From Pseudomonas alkylphenolica (GTDB lineage Bacteria; Pseudomonadota; Gammaproteobacteria; Pseudomonadales; Pseudomonadaceae), in assembly GCF_016009175.1 (NCBI RefSeq), contig NZ_JADUCM010000004.1, forward strand, positions 124,001-188,000: DNA of 64,000 nucleotides, given 5' to 3'. Below, one piece after another: positions 46,342-55,359 of this stretch; positions within the stretch are counted from its first letter, which is position 1; each line of letters starts with the position of its first letter. A program made the translations under genes and the position numbers. The notes beneath the pieces were generated by a model. The model saw only the letters and a program-made list of their open reading frames with translations, was not told the origin of the DNA and did not search any database.

Positions 46342-47472
46342 ATGACGCAGATTTTCGACAGCGTGATCATTGGCGCCGGTATCGCAGGTGCTTCTTTGGG
46401 CTATCGGCTGGCCGGCCAGCAACGCGTGCTGCTGCTGGAGCGTGAATCGCAGCCCGGCTACCACTCGACCGGGCGTTCGGCGGCGATGTTCATGGAGGCT
46501 TACGGGACGGCGCAGATCCAGGCGCTGACCCGCGCCAGCCGGGCGTTCTATGAGTCGCCGCCGGCCGGGTTCTGCGACCACCACTTGCTGGAGCCGCGCG
46601 GCTGCCTTTACATCGCCAACCTGGAGCAGCAGGCACTGCTGGCGGACAGTTACGCGCAAAACCTGGCCAACGGCACCGAAGTCAGTCTGCTCGATGCACA
46701 GGCCGCACTGGCGATGGTGCCGAGCCTGCGCGGCGAGGTGCTGGCCGGCGCAATCCATGAGCCGGGGGCGATGGACCTGGACGTGCATGCCCTGCATCAG
46801 GGATTTCTGCGCGGCTTTCGTCAGGCTGGCGGCGAGCTGCGCTGCAACGCCGAGTTCGTCGAAGGACGCTTTGTCGAAGGTGTATGGCAAGTGCAGTTGG
46901 GCGATGGCGCGGTGGTACAGGCGCGCCAGCTGGTCAACGCGGCGGGTGCCTGGGCCGATCAGGTCGCGCTTGCCTGCGGCGTGTCACCGGTTGGCCTGCA
47001 GCCCTGCCGTCGCAGTGCATTTACCTTCGAAGCGCCGACAGGCCAGACGATTGCCGGCTGGCCGACCGTCATCGGCATCGATGAAAGTTTCTACTTCAAG
47101 CCCGATGCCGGGCAACTGCTGGGCTCACCCGCCAATGCCGACCCGGTCGAGCCGCAGGATGTGATGGCCGAGGAGCTGGACATAGCGATCGGTATCTACA
47201 ACATCGAGGCCATGACCCACCTGAGCATCCGCCGACCCAACCATACCTGGGCCGGGCTGCGCTCGTTCGTTGCCGATGGCGACCTGGTCATTGGCCGTGA
47301 GCCACAGAACCCCGCATTTTTCTGGCTGGCTGCTCAGGGTGGCTATGGCATCCAGTCGGCAGCCGGCGTTTCCCAGCTGGCCTGTGCGCTGCTGCTGGAT
47401 CAAGCGCTTCCCGCTTCGCTGAGCGCCGAAGGTGTCGAGCCGCAACGCTTGTCGCCGGCGCGTTTTCGTTAA
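46342..47472 (+). CDS. FAD-dependent D-amino-acid dehydrogenase/oxidase (DauA-like)
   Basis: 376 residues, DAO family. The FAD-binding start is DSVIIGAGIAGASLGYRLAG, then REAQPGYHSTGRSAAMF-like ESQPGYHSTGRSAAMF, QLVNAAGAWADQVA, DESFYFKPDAGQLLGSPANADPVEPQD and WAGLRSFVADGDLVIG. These blocks closely match P. aeruginosa D-arginine dehydrogenase DauA, which oxidises D-Arg and many other D-amino acids to imino acids. Exact substrate is not proven. Start ATG at 46342. It is 18 nt from a RidA gene that can hydrolyse the imine product. Confidence 0.85.
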   Translation: MTQIFDSVIIGAGIAGASLGYRLAGQQRVLLLERESQPGYHSTGRSAAMFMEAYGTAQIQALTRASRAFYESPPAGFCDHHLLEPRGCLYIANLEQQALLADSYAQNLANGTEVSLLDAQAALAMVPSLRGEVLAGAIHEPGAMDLDVHALHQGFLRGFRQAGGELRCNAEFVEGRFVEGVWQVQLGDGAVVQARQLVNAAGAWADQVALACGVSPVGLQPCRRSAFTFEAPTGQTIAGWPTVIGIDESFYFKPDAGQLLGSPANADPVEPQDVMAEELDIAIGIYNIEAMTHLSIRRPNHTWAGLRSFVADGDLVIGREPQNPAFFWLAAQGGYGIQSAAGVSQLACALLLDQALPASLSAEGVEPQRLSPARFR

Positions 47473-47490
47473 TCCCAAGAGGACATTTAC

Positions 47491-47868
47491 ATGAGCTCGA
47501 CAATCCAGCGTATTCCCAGCCACCTGCCATATCCGTTCTCCAAGGCGGTCAAGGTCGGTGGCTTCCTGTTCCTCTCCGGGCAGATCCCGATGAATGCTGC
47601 AGGCGAAGTGGTGAAGGGCGACATCCAGGCCCAGACCCAGGCCACCCTGGAGCGCATTGGCGAAACCCTGGCGGAGTGCGGGGTAGGCTTCGATCAGGTG
47701 GTCAAGGCCACGGTGTGGCTGTCTGACATGGCGCATTTCGCCGGCTTCAACGAGGTCTACAAGACATTTTTCGCCAATGGCTTCCCGGTGCGTTCGACCG
47801 TCAGTGCCGGGTTGGCCCTGGGGGTGGATGTGGAGATCGAAGTACAGGCCTGGATCGGCAACGACTGA
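47491..47868 (+). CDS. RidA-family imine deaminase
   Basis: 125 residues, YjgF/YER057c/UK114 fold. It hydrolyses reactive enamines/imines to keto acids and ammonia. Features are FLFLSGQIPMN, TQATLERIGETLAECG, VKATVWLSDM and the key Arg in FPVRSTVSAGLALGVDVEIEVQAW. The ATG follows AAGAGG and lies 18 nt after the oxidase, so the two form an operon with complementary chemistry. Confidence 0.92.
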   Translation: MSSTIQRIPSHLPYPFSKAVKVGGFLFLSGQIPMNAAGEVVKGDIQAQTQATLERIGETLAECGVGFDQVVKATVWLSDMAHFAGFNEVYKTFFANGFPVRSTVSAGLALGVDVEIEVQAWIGND

Positions 47869-47942
47869 GGCCAACACTGCTGCGTGGTGCCGGGAAATAA
47901 CAACAAGGTCCGTTCAGGGCCATAGCTGCCAGAGGGTTCGAA

Positions 47943-49007
47943 ATGAATGATCAGCTGAAAATTGCAGGCGCCTTTATCGGCGTGATCGTGGGCGCAGGCT
48001 TCGCTTCCGGGCGGGAGTTACTGCTGTTTTTCGTCAATTTCGGCATCTGGGGGCTGGTCGGCACGCTGGTCAGTGCGGCGCTGTTCACCTTTCTCGGCAT
48101 GGCCCTGGCGGGCTTGGGCAACCGCCTGCAGGCGACCTCCCACAAAGATGTGGTGTACGCCATCTGTGGCCGTTATCTGGGGTTGTTCGTCGACCTGCTG
48201 ATTACCTTCTTCATGTTTGGCGTGACGGTGGTGATGCTGGCCGGAGGCGGCGCCTTGCTTGAGCAACAGTTCGGTATCCCGGCATTGGCCGGTAGCGTGG
48301 TGGTGACGCTGCTGGTGGTGGCGGTGGTTTGCCTGGATGTGCAGAAGGTGATTGTCCTGATTGGCGCCGTGACACCGTTCCTGATCCTGGCGGCCACCGT
48401 GATCGCGCTGTACGCCGTGTTCACCCGTGACCTGAGTTTCACTGCGCTGGATCAGGTCGCCACTCAGCAGGAGGCCGGTGCCAGCCACTGGTTGCTGGGG
48501 GCGCTGTTGTATGTCTCGTACAACGTTGTGGCCGGCGCGCCAATGCTGGCGATTCTCGGCGGTTCGGCACGTCTGGAAAAAACTGCCATCTGGGGTGGCA
48601 TCCTCGGAGGCCTGGGCCTGGGTGGCCTGATGCTGGTGATGAGTGCCGGGTTGCTGTCGCGTCTGGACTCGATCGCTGACCTGCCGATGCCGATGCTGTC
48701 GATTGCCAGCGAAATCTCCCCGGCGCTGGGCGTGATCATGTGCGTGATCATCTTCGGCATGATCGTCAACACCGCGGTGGGCATGCACTATTCATTTCTG
48801 GCGCGGCTGTTGCCACCGGGTACCCGCAGCTTTCGCGTGGGGGCTGTGGCAGCAGGGGTGGCGGCGTTCATTTGCAGCCTGATCGGTTTTATCAGCCTGG
48901 TCGGCCAGGTCTATCCGTTCTTCGGCTACCTGGGTTTCGTGGTGATGCTCGCCGTACTGGTCGGCTGGGTGCGCATGGGCCGGGTCAAACGGGCCGTGGT
49001 GGTATAA
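47943..49007 (+). CDS. YkvI-family membrane transporter
   Basis: 354 residues, about ten membrane segments with the opening KIAGAFIGVIVGAGFASGRELLLFF typical of the YkvI family (LeuT-fold relatives). Broken-helix glycine motif GAGFASG near residue 17–23 could form part of a substrate site. It follows ridA by 74 nt on the same strand and is likely part of the same unit, which suggests uptake of the amine or amino acid degraded by the oxidase. No family member function is firmly established that I know of. Confidence 0.8.
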   Translation: MNDQLKIAGAFIGVIVGAGFASGRELLLFFVNFGIWGLVGTLVSAALFTFLGMALAGLGNRLQATSHKDVVYAICGRYLGLFVDLLITFFMFGVTVVMLAGGGALLEQQFGIPALAGSVVVTLLVVAVVCLDVQKVIVLIGAVTPFLILAATVIALYAVFTRDLSFTALDQVATQQEAGASHWLLGALLYVSYNVVAGAPMLAILGGSARLEKTAIWGGILGGLGLGGLMLVMSAGLLSRLDSIADLPMPMLSIASEISPALGVIMCVIIFGMIVNTAVGMHYSFLARLLPPGTRSFRVGAVAAGVAAFICSLIGFISLVGQVYPFFGYLGFVVMLAVLVGWVRMGRVKRAVVV

Positions 49008-49014
49008 CCGCCGG

Positions 49015-49049
49015 CACCTGACGAGGGCGCAACACGCCCCCGTCAGGTG
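49015..49049. terminator. Long hairpin between convergent ykvI-like and chemoreceptor genes
   Basis: 15-bp stem with one mismatch, CACCTGACGAGGGCG / CGCCCCCGTCAGGTG, and a 5-nt loop. Likely bidirectional terminator. Confidence 0.65.
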
Positions 49050-49054
49050 ATGGG

Positions 49055-50941
49055 TCAGATCTTGAAGCTGTCGACCAGTTGCTTCAGGCGGCCAGCCTGC
49101 TGGGCCAGCGCGTCGCAATGGCGCAGGGTATCGTTGAGGTTGGTCACGCCTTGCTGGTTCAGCACGTTGATCTGGGTGATGTCCAGGTTCAGGCTTTCGA
49201 CAACGGCTGTCTGTTCTTCGGTGGCCGCCGCCACCGACTGGTTCATGCCGTCGATCTCGCCAATGCGCTGGGTCACGCTGTTCAGGCGCTCACCGGCCTG
49301 ATTGGCGACCAGTACGCTTTCCTCACTCGACACCTGGCTGGCGTTCATGGTGTGCACTGCCTCGCGGGAGCCGACCTGCAGGGTGGTGATCATCTTGTGG
49401 ATCTCTTCGGCCGACTCCTGGGTGCGATGGGCCAGGTTGCGCACTTCGTCGGCGACCACGGCAAAGCCGCGGCCGGCTTCCCCTGCACGGGCCGCTTCGA
49501 TGGCCGCATTCAGCGCCAGCAGGTTGGTTTGCTGGGAGATGCCCTTGATCACATCGAGGATCTGTCCGATGTCATCGGTGCTGGCATTGAGGGTTTCGAT
49601 TTGCTCGCAGGATTCGCTGATTTTTTGCGACAGCGAGGTCATGGCCGAAATGGTTGCTTCCACTACCTGGCGGCCGTCGTTGGCCTGTTCGCTGGCACCG
49701 CTGGCGTGCTGCGAGGCATCGGCCGCATTGCGGGCGATTTCCTGGGTGGCAGCGCCCAATTCATTGATTGCGGCGGCAACACTGTTGGTGCGCATGCTCT
49801 GTTCTTCGGAGCCGATGATCGAGGCGTTGGAGGCACTCATCACGCGCTCGGACAGGTCATGCACCTGGCGAGTGGCCGACGACACTTCCGCAATCGAAGC
49901 GTGAATGCGTTCAACAAACTGGTTGAAGGCTGCGGCCAGTTCGCCGAACTCGTCCTTGTTCTCCACAACCAGGCGGCGAGTCAGGTCGCCTTCACCCTGG
50001 GCGATGTCCTGCATGGCCCGGCCCATGGTGGTCAATGGCCGCATCAGTACCGGAATCAACATGCCCAGCACACCGGCAATCATGGCTACCGCGATAAGCA
50101 TGGCAATGATGGCCGAAGTGCGGAACTGGCTGAGCGCGGCATAGGCCTTGTCCTTGTCGATCGACAAGCCGATGTACCAGTCGGCTGACGGCAGACCGCT
50201 GACCGGGGCGAAGGCAATGATCCGCTCTTCGTTGTTCAGCGTGACCTCATGGGTGCCCGCGGCAACGCTCAGGTTGCTGCCCGGGTAGATGTCCTTGAGG
50301 TTCTTCATCACCTTGTCTTTGTCCGGGCTGACGATCACCTGCCCCTTGCCGTCTACCAGGAAGGCGTGACCGATTCCGCCGAAGTCGACGGCATTGATGA
50401 TGTCGACCAGCGTGCCCAGGCTCAGGTCGCCACCGACCACGCCCAGCAGTTCGCCGCTGGACTTGTTCTTGACCGGCATGGCGATGGTGACCACCAGCCC
50501 GCCGACGGCAGCCATGTAGGGCGGGGTCAGCATGGTCTGGTTGGCGGCGACGGCAGCGGTGTACCACGGGCGCTGACGCGGGTCGTAGCCGTCGGGCATT
50601 TTTGCGTCCGGGCGCTGGGTGAATACGCCATTGGCCTGGCCAACATAGGTGAACTGGAAGTTGTCGGTAAACGCAGGTTGGTCCACCAGCCCCGGGAAGT
50701 CGGCATTGCTGCCCTGGTGGGCAACGTCCTGGGCGAGGTTTTCCAGCAGCAGGACGCGGCCGTCCATCCAGTTGCGCACGCTGCTGGCGGTCAACGCGCC
50801 GGCTTGTTTGACCGAAGACTCGATGTTTTGCCGCAGGGTGTTGCGCTGGAGGTAATCGTTGTAGAGGGTAAACAGAGCGAAAGCCAGAACCACGACGCCG
50901 CAGGCGCACAGCAGGATCTTGTGGCGAAATTTCAGGTTCAT
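49055..50941 (-). CDS. dCache chemoreceptor for amino acids
   Basis: 628 residues. First membrane segment [19 protein letters not shown], a periplasmic dCache_1 domain, second segment ([24 protein letters not shown]), HAMP ([23 protein letters not shown]), and a signalling hairpin with [33 protein letters not shown]. The amino-acid motif of PctA-type dCache domains is complete: Tyr, Arg, Trp and Tyr in [10 protein letters not shown], and Asp in VVGGDLSLG. It should thus bind an L-amino acid or related amine. The ATG at 50941 is the natural membrane-segment start. Confidence 0.92.
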   Translation of the reverse strand: MNLKFRHKILLCACGVVVLAFALFTLYNDYLQRNTLRQNIESSVKQAGALTASSVRNWMDGRVLLLENLAQDVAHQGSNADFPGLVDQPAFTDNFQFTYVGQANGVFTQRPDAKMPDGYDPRQRPWYTAAVAANQTMLTPPYMAAVGGLVVTIAMPVKNKSSGELLGVVGGDLSLGTLVDIINAVDFGGIGHAFLVDGKGQVIVSPDKDKVMKNLKDIYPGSNLSVAAGTHEVTLNNEERIIAFAPVSGLPSADWYIGLSIDKDKAYAALSQFRTSAIIAMLIAVAMIAGVLGMLIPVLMRPLTTMGRAMQDIAQGEGDLTRRLVVENKDEFGELAAAFNQFVERIHASIAEVSSATRQVHDLSERVMSASNASIIGSEEQSMRTNSVAAAINELGAATQEIARNAADASQHASGASEQANDGRQVVEATISAMTSLSQKISESCEQIETLNASTDDIGQILDVIKGISQQTNLLALNAAIEAARAGEAGRGFAVVADEVRNLAHRTQESAEEIHKMITTLQVGSREAVHTMNASQVSSEESVLVANQAGERLNSVTQRIGEIDGMNQSVAAATEEQTAVVESLNLDITQINVLNQQGVTNLNDTLRHCDALAQQAGRLKQLVDSFKI

Positions 50942-51094
50942 GTTCCGAGACCTTGTGCCAGTAAGGAGGAGCCCGCGCGGGGCTTTTGGCCAATGCGCGG
51001 GCTTATCCTCACGGCTATCGGCCGCAGGCTTGAAAAGCTGAAAGGCAGATTGTCGCAGGGCAAGTCGAGGGATGCGGCCCACGCCCGCCAGGCA

Positions 51095-51976
51095 CTAGAC
51101 GCCGAGCAGCCGCACCAGCGCCTGTGCGGCTTTTTGCAGTGGCAGGTTATGCCGCCAGAAGGCGTGAACCGGCAGTTTCAGTTCGTTGCGGGTGTTCTTG
51201 AAGTCCAGGCGCAGCAGTCGGCCGGCTTGTAGCAGTGGCGCGACCCGTGACAAGGGGAAGTCGCCCCAGCCGAGGCCGGCTTCTACCATCTCAAGCGCCA
51301 TGCTCAGGCTGTTGGTGCGCCAGTGTGCCTTGCCGATCAGGGCGCGGGGATCGCTGATCGGCAAGTCCTGGCTGGCGACCAGAATCTGCCGGACATTGGC
51401 CAGGTCTTCGAGGTAGGCGATCTGTCGGGGGCGATGCGCAAGGGCAGGGTGCTGCGGTGAAATGGTCGCGACCAGCGACTCCATGCCGACCTGCTGAAAG
51501 CGTTGCCGCGGGTCTACCGTCAACCCGGCGAACGCCAGGCACAGGCTGGCGCGGCCACTGTGCAGCAGCGCCAGTGCTTCTTCCTGCGGTGCGCTGAGCA
51601 GTTCGACCTCCAGCAGCGGATACTGGGCGCTGATGGTCTTGATCGCGTTCAGCAGGGGGGCGTGATCGATATCCGGAACCACACTGATGGTCAGCGTGCT
51701 TTCCAGCCCTTGGGACAGTTCCAGGGCATGTACCTGTAATTGGCCCAGCTGTGCGGCAATCATCCGCGCCTGCGGTGCCAGTGCTTGCGCAAGGGCTGTG
51801 GGCTGCGCTTCACGGTGGGTGCGGGTGAACAGCGCATAGCCCAGTTCGGCTTCAAGGTTACCGACGGCCATGCTCACGGCCGAAGGTACACGGCCCAGTG
51901 CGCGCGCGGCGGCCGAGAAGGAACCGTGATCGAGCACGGCAAGAAACAGTTCGATGTTGTCGCTGGAAAAATTCAA
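51095..51976 (-). CDS. LysR-family regulator divergent from a PACE pump
   Basis: 293 residues. Helix-turn-helix IELFLAVLDHGSFSAAARALGRVPSAVSMAVGNLEAELG, then a LysR effector domain (LTISVVPDIDHAPLLNAIKTI). It is transcribed away from the PACE-family efflux gene with ~100 bp between starts, the arrangement seen for AceR–AceI type pairs, so it probably activates the pump in response to a polyamine or biocide ligand. Confidence 0.88.
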   Translation of the reverse strand: MNFSSDNIELFLAVLDHGSFSAAARALGRVPSAVSMAVGNLEAELGYALFTRTHREAQPTALAQALAPQARMIAAQLGQLQVHALELSQGLESTLTISVVPDIDHAPLLNAIKTISAQYPLLEVELLSAPQEEALALLHSGRASLCLAFAGLTVDPRQRFQQVGMESLVATISPQHPALAHRPRQIAYLEDLANVRQILVASQDLPISDPRALIGKAHWRTNSLSMALEMVEAGLGWGDFPLSRVAPLLQAGRLLRLDFKNTRNELKLPVHAFWRHNLPLQKAAQALVRLLGV

Positions 51977-52076
51977 GGCGGGCCTCCTGTCAGTGAATCT
52001 GATAGCAGTCGACTTTTTCTGTCAATAAGTTTGACGCATTCTTGCACGCCTCTGCTGCCCGTACGGGCAGCGCTTC

Positions 52077-52544
52077 ATGAAAAATCGAGGTAACGCAGTG
52101 CAAGGTGTGAAACGCAAACTGGTGTATGTGAGTGCTTATGAGCTGATCGGCCTGTGCCTGTCGACCCTGGGGCTGGCCTATCTCTCGGACACGGCGCCAA
52201 GCAGCACCGGCCCGCTGGCGGTGATGATTACCACCATCGCCATGGCCTGGAACTTCATCTACAACACCCTGTTCGAGCGTTGGGAAAGCCGCCAGCTCAA
52301 GCGCGGGCGCAGCGTTGGCCGACGTGTAGCGCATGCCATCGGTTTCCAGTTGACCCTGGTGGTCTACCTGATCCCGCTGATTGCCTGGTGGCTGGACATG
52401 AGCCTGGTCGAGGCGTTCCTGGTGGACCTGGCGTTCATCATCCTGATCCCTTGCTACACCTTCCTCTACAACTGGCTGTTCGATCGCATTTTCGGCTTGC
52501 CGACATCGGCCCAGGCCGTGGATAGCCGTGGTGTCGCCGCCTGA
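52077..52544 (+). CDS. PACE-family efflux transporter
   Basis: 155 residues, four membrane helices in two BTP repeats. Repeat 1 has VKRKLVYVSAYELIGL with the functional Glu, and WNFIYNTLFERWE; repeat 2 has RRVAHAIGFQLTLVVYLIPLIAWWLDM and CYTFLYNWLFDRIFG. PACE proteins such as AceI expel chlorhexidine and short-chain diamines by proton antiport. The ATG at 52077 has no ribosome site; an in-frame GTG at 52098 has CGAGG 8 nt upstream and may be the real start (148 aa). Confidence 0.88.
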   Translation: MKNRGNAVQGVKRKLVYVSAYELIGLCLSTLGLAYLSDTAPSSTGPLAVMITTIAMAWNFIYNTLFERWESRQLKRGRSVGRRVAHAIGFQLTLVVYLIPLIAWWLDMSLVEAFLVDLAFIILIPCYTFLYNWLFDRIFGLPTSAQAVDSRGVAA

Positions 52545-52550
52545 GGTGAG

Positions 52551-53597
52551 TTACTGCGCCGGCAGGACAATGCGCAATGACCCGGTTTCCGGTTCATCGG
52601 GCAGGCGCCTGGCGCCAAGCAGGCTTTCCTCGACTTCGCCCGACAGGTAATAGACCCCGGCCATGGTGCCAGTCTTGCGGTTTTCCATGAGCTCACGCCA
52701 TTCCTGGTTGAGTGCCACATTGAGGATCACCCGCAACTGCTCGATCATTGCCGGCTGTTCCTGATTGTGCGACATGATGCCGTAGCCGGTGGCAGCCACT
52801 GAAATCAGTGCGCCGGCGACCCGGCCCACGGCGGAGGCCACGGCGCTGGCGATCCCACGGGGCGCCAGGGTGGCACTGAGCTTTTCACTGGCGTCTTGTG
52901 CTACTGACGACAGGCTGACATCGGCGCGCTGGCTGCCCGCCCGCACGGCGCTGTGCATGTGTTTGACCAGCGCCGCGTAGGCGGGCTGCTCGGCCAGCGA
53001 TTTGCTGTAGAGCAATTGATGCAGCGAAGCGTTGAGTGCCGCGGGTGGCCCCAGGTTGATGGCCTGGATGCGCGTCAGGCGCAGATTGAACTGCTCGGGT
53101 GGTGCCCGGTAGCGCTGGGCCAGTTGCTGCAATTGCTGGCCGAGCAACTGGACATACAGCTCCATGGCGCGGTCGCGAATACCTTCAGGGTCGATTTCTT
53201 TCGCCACCTGGTCGAGCACGCGTTGGTGATACTGCTCTTGCAGGTACGCCGCCAGACGCTTTTCCGGTGGTTCCTTGCCTTCGCCGCTGTTGATCTTGTA
53301 CCAGGCCACTTTCATCGTCAGCCATTGCTGGGTCCAGTAGCCGGTGAACCAGGGGATGAAATCGCTCTCGGTGAACTGTTGCACCCGGTCCTTCCAGACA
53401 CGCATCGAGCGCCGTGCATAGTCATTGACCGAACTGGTCGTGGCCAGCGACGCGTCGATGATTTCCCGGTCGATCTGCTCCCAGGTGGCGGGGCTCAATT
53501 GAACGGGAGGGGGCTCGGGCGCCTTTTGTCGGGAACTGCAGCCGCCCAGTGTCAGCAACAGTGCAAGCAGGAGAAAGAGGAGGTTGCGGGGGCTCAC
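52551..53597 (-). CDS. Uncharacterised lipoprotein
   Basis: 348 residues. Lipoprotein signal peptide with lipobox LGGC (MSPRNLLFLLLALLLTLGGCSS), then a helical domain with several aromatic patches (FTESDFIPWFTGYWTQQWLTMKVAWY) and a glycine/alanine-rich hydrophobic stretch near residue 250 (GIASAVASAVGRVAGALISVAATGYGIM) that may insert in a membrane. The start is GTG at 53597, with AAGGGGG 8 nt upstream. Function not recognised. Convergent with the PACE gene with only 6 nt between. Confidence 0.8.
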   Translation of the reverse strand: MSPRNLLFLLLALLLTLGGCSSRQKAPEPPPVQLSPATWEQIDREIIDASLATTSSVNDYARRSMRVWKDRVQQFTESDFIPWFTGYWTQQWLTMKVAWYKINSGEGKEPPEKRLAAYLQEQYHQRVLDQVAKEIDPEGIRDRAMELYVQLLGQQLQQLAQRYRAPPEQFNLRLTRIQAINLGPPAALNASLHQLLYSKSLAEQPAYAALVKHMHSAVRAGSQRADVSLSSVAQDASEKLSATLAPRGIASAVASAVGRVAGALISVAATGYGIMSHNQEQPAMIEQLRVILNVALNQEWRELMENRKTGTMAGVYYLSGEVEESLLGARRLPDEPETGSLRIVLPAQ

Positions 53598-53700
53598 AAG
53601 CGTTTACCCCCTTGTGACGGAGTGCTTGGCGAGTTGGGGCCTGATTGGTTTCAGTATAGGTGGGCAGAAAGCCGGGGTTGCATCAGAAAGGAATAAGGGC

Positions 53701-53735
53701 GACACCCATCGCCTGCAAGGTCGGCGATGGGTGTC
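53701..53735 (-). terminator. Hairpin after the peptide ABC operon
   Basis: 13-bp perfect stem GACACCCATCGCC / GGCGATGGGTGTC with a 9-nt loop, 16 nt downstream of the ATPase stop on the minus strand. No pronounced T-tract. Confidence 0.6.
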
Positions 53736-53750
53736 ATCAAGTCCGTTTGA

Positions 53751-55358
53751 CTAAAGCGGCGCAGGCGCGAGGAAAGCCGCCTCCAGCAGCTGTTGGGTGT
53801 AGCTGCTTTGCGGCGCCGCGAAGACATCCGCTGCCGCCCCTTGCTCGACCACCTTGCCTTGCTTGACCACCATCAGTTGATGGCTCAAGGCCTTGACCAC
53901 GGCCAGGTCATGACTGATGAACAGGTAGGTCAGGTTGTATTTGGTCTGCAGTGAGCGCAACAGTTCGACCACCTGGCGTTGCACCGTGCGGTCCAGGGCC
54001 GAGGTGGGCTCGTCCAGCAGGATCAGCGCCGGCTTGAGTACCAGGGCCCGGGCAATGGCGATGCGCTGGCGCTGGCCACCTGAAAACTCATGGGGATAGC
54101 GGTGGCGCGCCTGCGGGTCCAGGCCCACCTCTTTCAGTGCGTCAATGATCGCTTGTTCCTGCTCCGCCGCCGTGCCGATGCGGTGGATGCGCAGGCCTTC
54201 GCCGACGATATCACTGACGCACATGCGCGGGCTGAGGCTGCCGAAGGGGTCCTGGAAAACCACCTGCATTTGCCGCCGTAGCGGTCGCACCTGTTGTTGA
54301 TTGAGGTCTTGCAGCGCCGTGCCCTGAAAGCGGATGGCGCCCCGGCTACTGATCAGGCGCAGGATGGCCAGACCCAGGGTGGACTTACCCGAGCCGCTCT
54401 CGCCGACGATCCCCAGGGTCTGGCCCTGGGGCAGGCTGAAGTTGATGCCATCCACGGCTTTTACGTGATCGACGGTACGGCGCAGCAGGCCTTTCTTGAT
54501 CGGGAACCACACGCGCAGGTCTTCCACCTCGAGCATCGGTTTGCCCGGCGGGTTGTCGGCCGGGCCACCGCTGGGTTCGGCGCCCAGGAGCATCTGGGTG
54601 TACGGGTGGGTGGGGTTGCGGAACAAGGTGGCGCAATCGGCCTGTTCGACAATGCAGCCGCGCTGCATCACGCAGACCCTGTGGGCGATGCGCTTGACCA
54701 GGTTGAGGTCGTGGCTGATCAACAGCAAAGCCATGCCCAGGCGCGCCTGCAGCGATTTCAGCAGCTCGAGGATCTTCAGTTGCACGGTGACGTCGAGGGC
54801 GGTGGTCGGTTCGTCGGCAATCAGCAACTCCGGCTCGTTGGCCAGGGCCATGGCAATCATCACGCGCTGGCGCTGGCCACCCGAGAGCTCATGGGGCAGC
54901 GCCTTGAGGCGTTTGTGCGGCTCGGGGATGCCTACCAGATCAAGCAACTCAAGGGTGCGCGCCGTTGCCTCTTTGCCGCGCAGGCCCTTGTGCAGCAGGA
55001 GGATCTCGTTGATCTGCTTTTCGATGGAGTGCAGCGGGTTGAGCGAGGTCATCGGCTCCTGGAAGATCATCGCGATGCGGTTGCCACGGATCTGGCGCAT
55101 CTGCTTTTCATCCAGGGTCAGCAGGTCGCGCCCTTCGTAGTGAATGCTGCCGCTGGGATGGCGTGCCAGCGGATAGGGCAGCAGGCGCAGGATCGAGTGC
55201 GCGGTCACCGACTTGCCCGAACCGCTCTCGCCCACCAGGGCCAGGGTTTCGCCGCGGCGGATGTCGAAACTGATGCCTTCGACCACGCGCTGGGTTTGCT
55301 CGCCGGTCACAAACTCGACAGACAGGTCGCGTACTTCGATCAAGGTGTCGTTGCTCAT
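53751..55358 (-). CDS. yejF: Peptide ABC transporter ATPase, two domains fused (YejF-like)
   Basis: 535 residues containing two complete ATPase domains. Domain 1 has Walker A GESGSGKSVTAHS and signature LSGGQRQRVMIA; domain 2 has Walker [14 protein letters not shown], signature FSGGQRQRIAIA and Walker B LILLDEPTSALD. Each ends with the OppD/F-type extension (HPYTQMLLGAEP in domain 1, SSYTQQLLEAAF in domain 2). Last gene of the five-gene importer. Confidence 0.93.
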   Translation of the reverse strand: MSNDTLIEVRDLSVEFVTGEQTQRVVEGISFDIRRGETLALVGESGSGKSVTAHSILRLLPYPLARHPSGSIHYEGRDLLTLDEKQMRQIRGNRIAMIFQEPMTSLNPLHSIEKQINEILLLHKGLRGKEATARTLELLDLVGIPEPHKRLKALPHELSGGQRQRVMIAMALANEPELLIADEPTTALDVTVQLKILELLKSLQARLGMALLLISHDLNLVKRIAHRVCVMQRGCIVEQADCATLFRNPTHPYTQMLLGAEPSGGPADNPPGKPMLEVEDLRVWFPIKKGLLRRTVDHVKAVDGINFSLPQGQTLGIVGESGSGKSTLGLAILRLISSRGAIRFQGTALQDLNQQQVRPLRRQMQVVFQDPFGSLSPRMCVSDIVGEGLRIHRIGTAAEQEQAIIDALKEVGLDPQARHRYPHEFSGGQRQRIAIARALVLKPALILLDEPTSALDRTVQRQVVELLRSLQTKYNLTYLFISHDLAVVKALSHQLMVVKQGKVVEQGAAADVFAAPQSSYTQQLLEAAFLAPAPL

Positions 55359-55359
55359 G

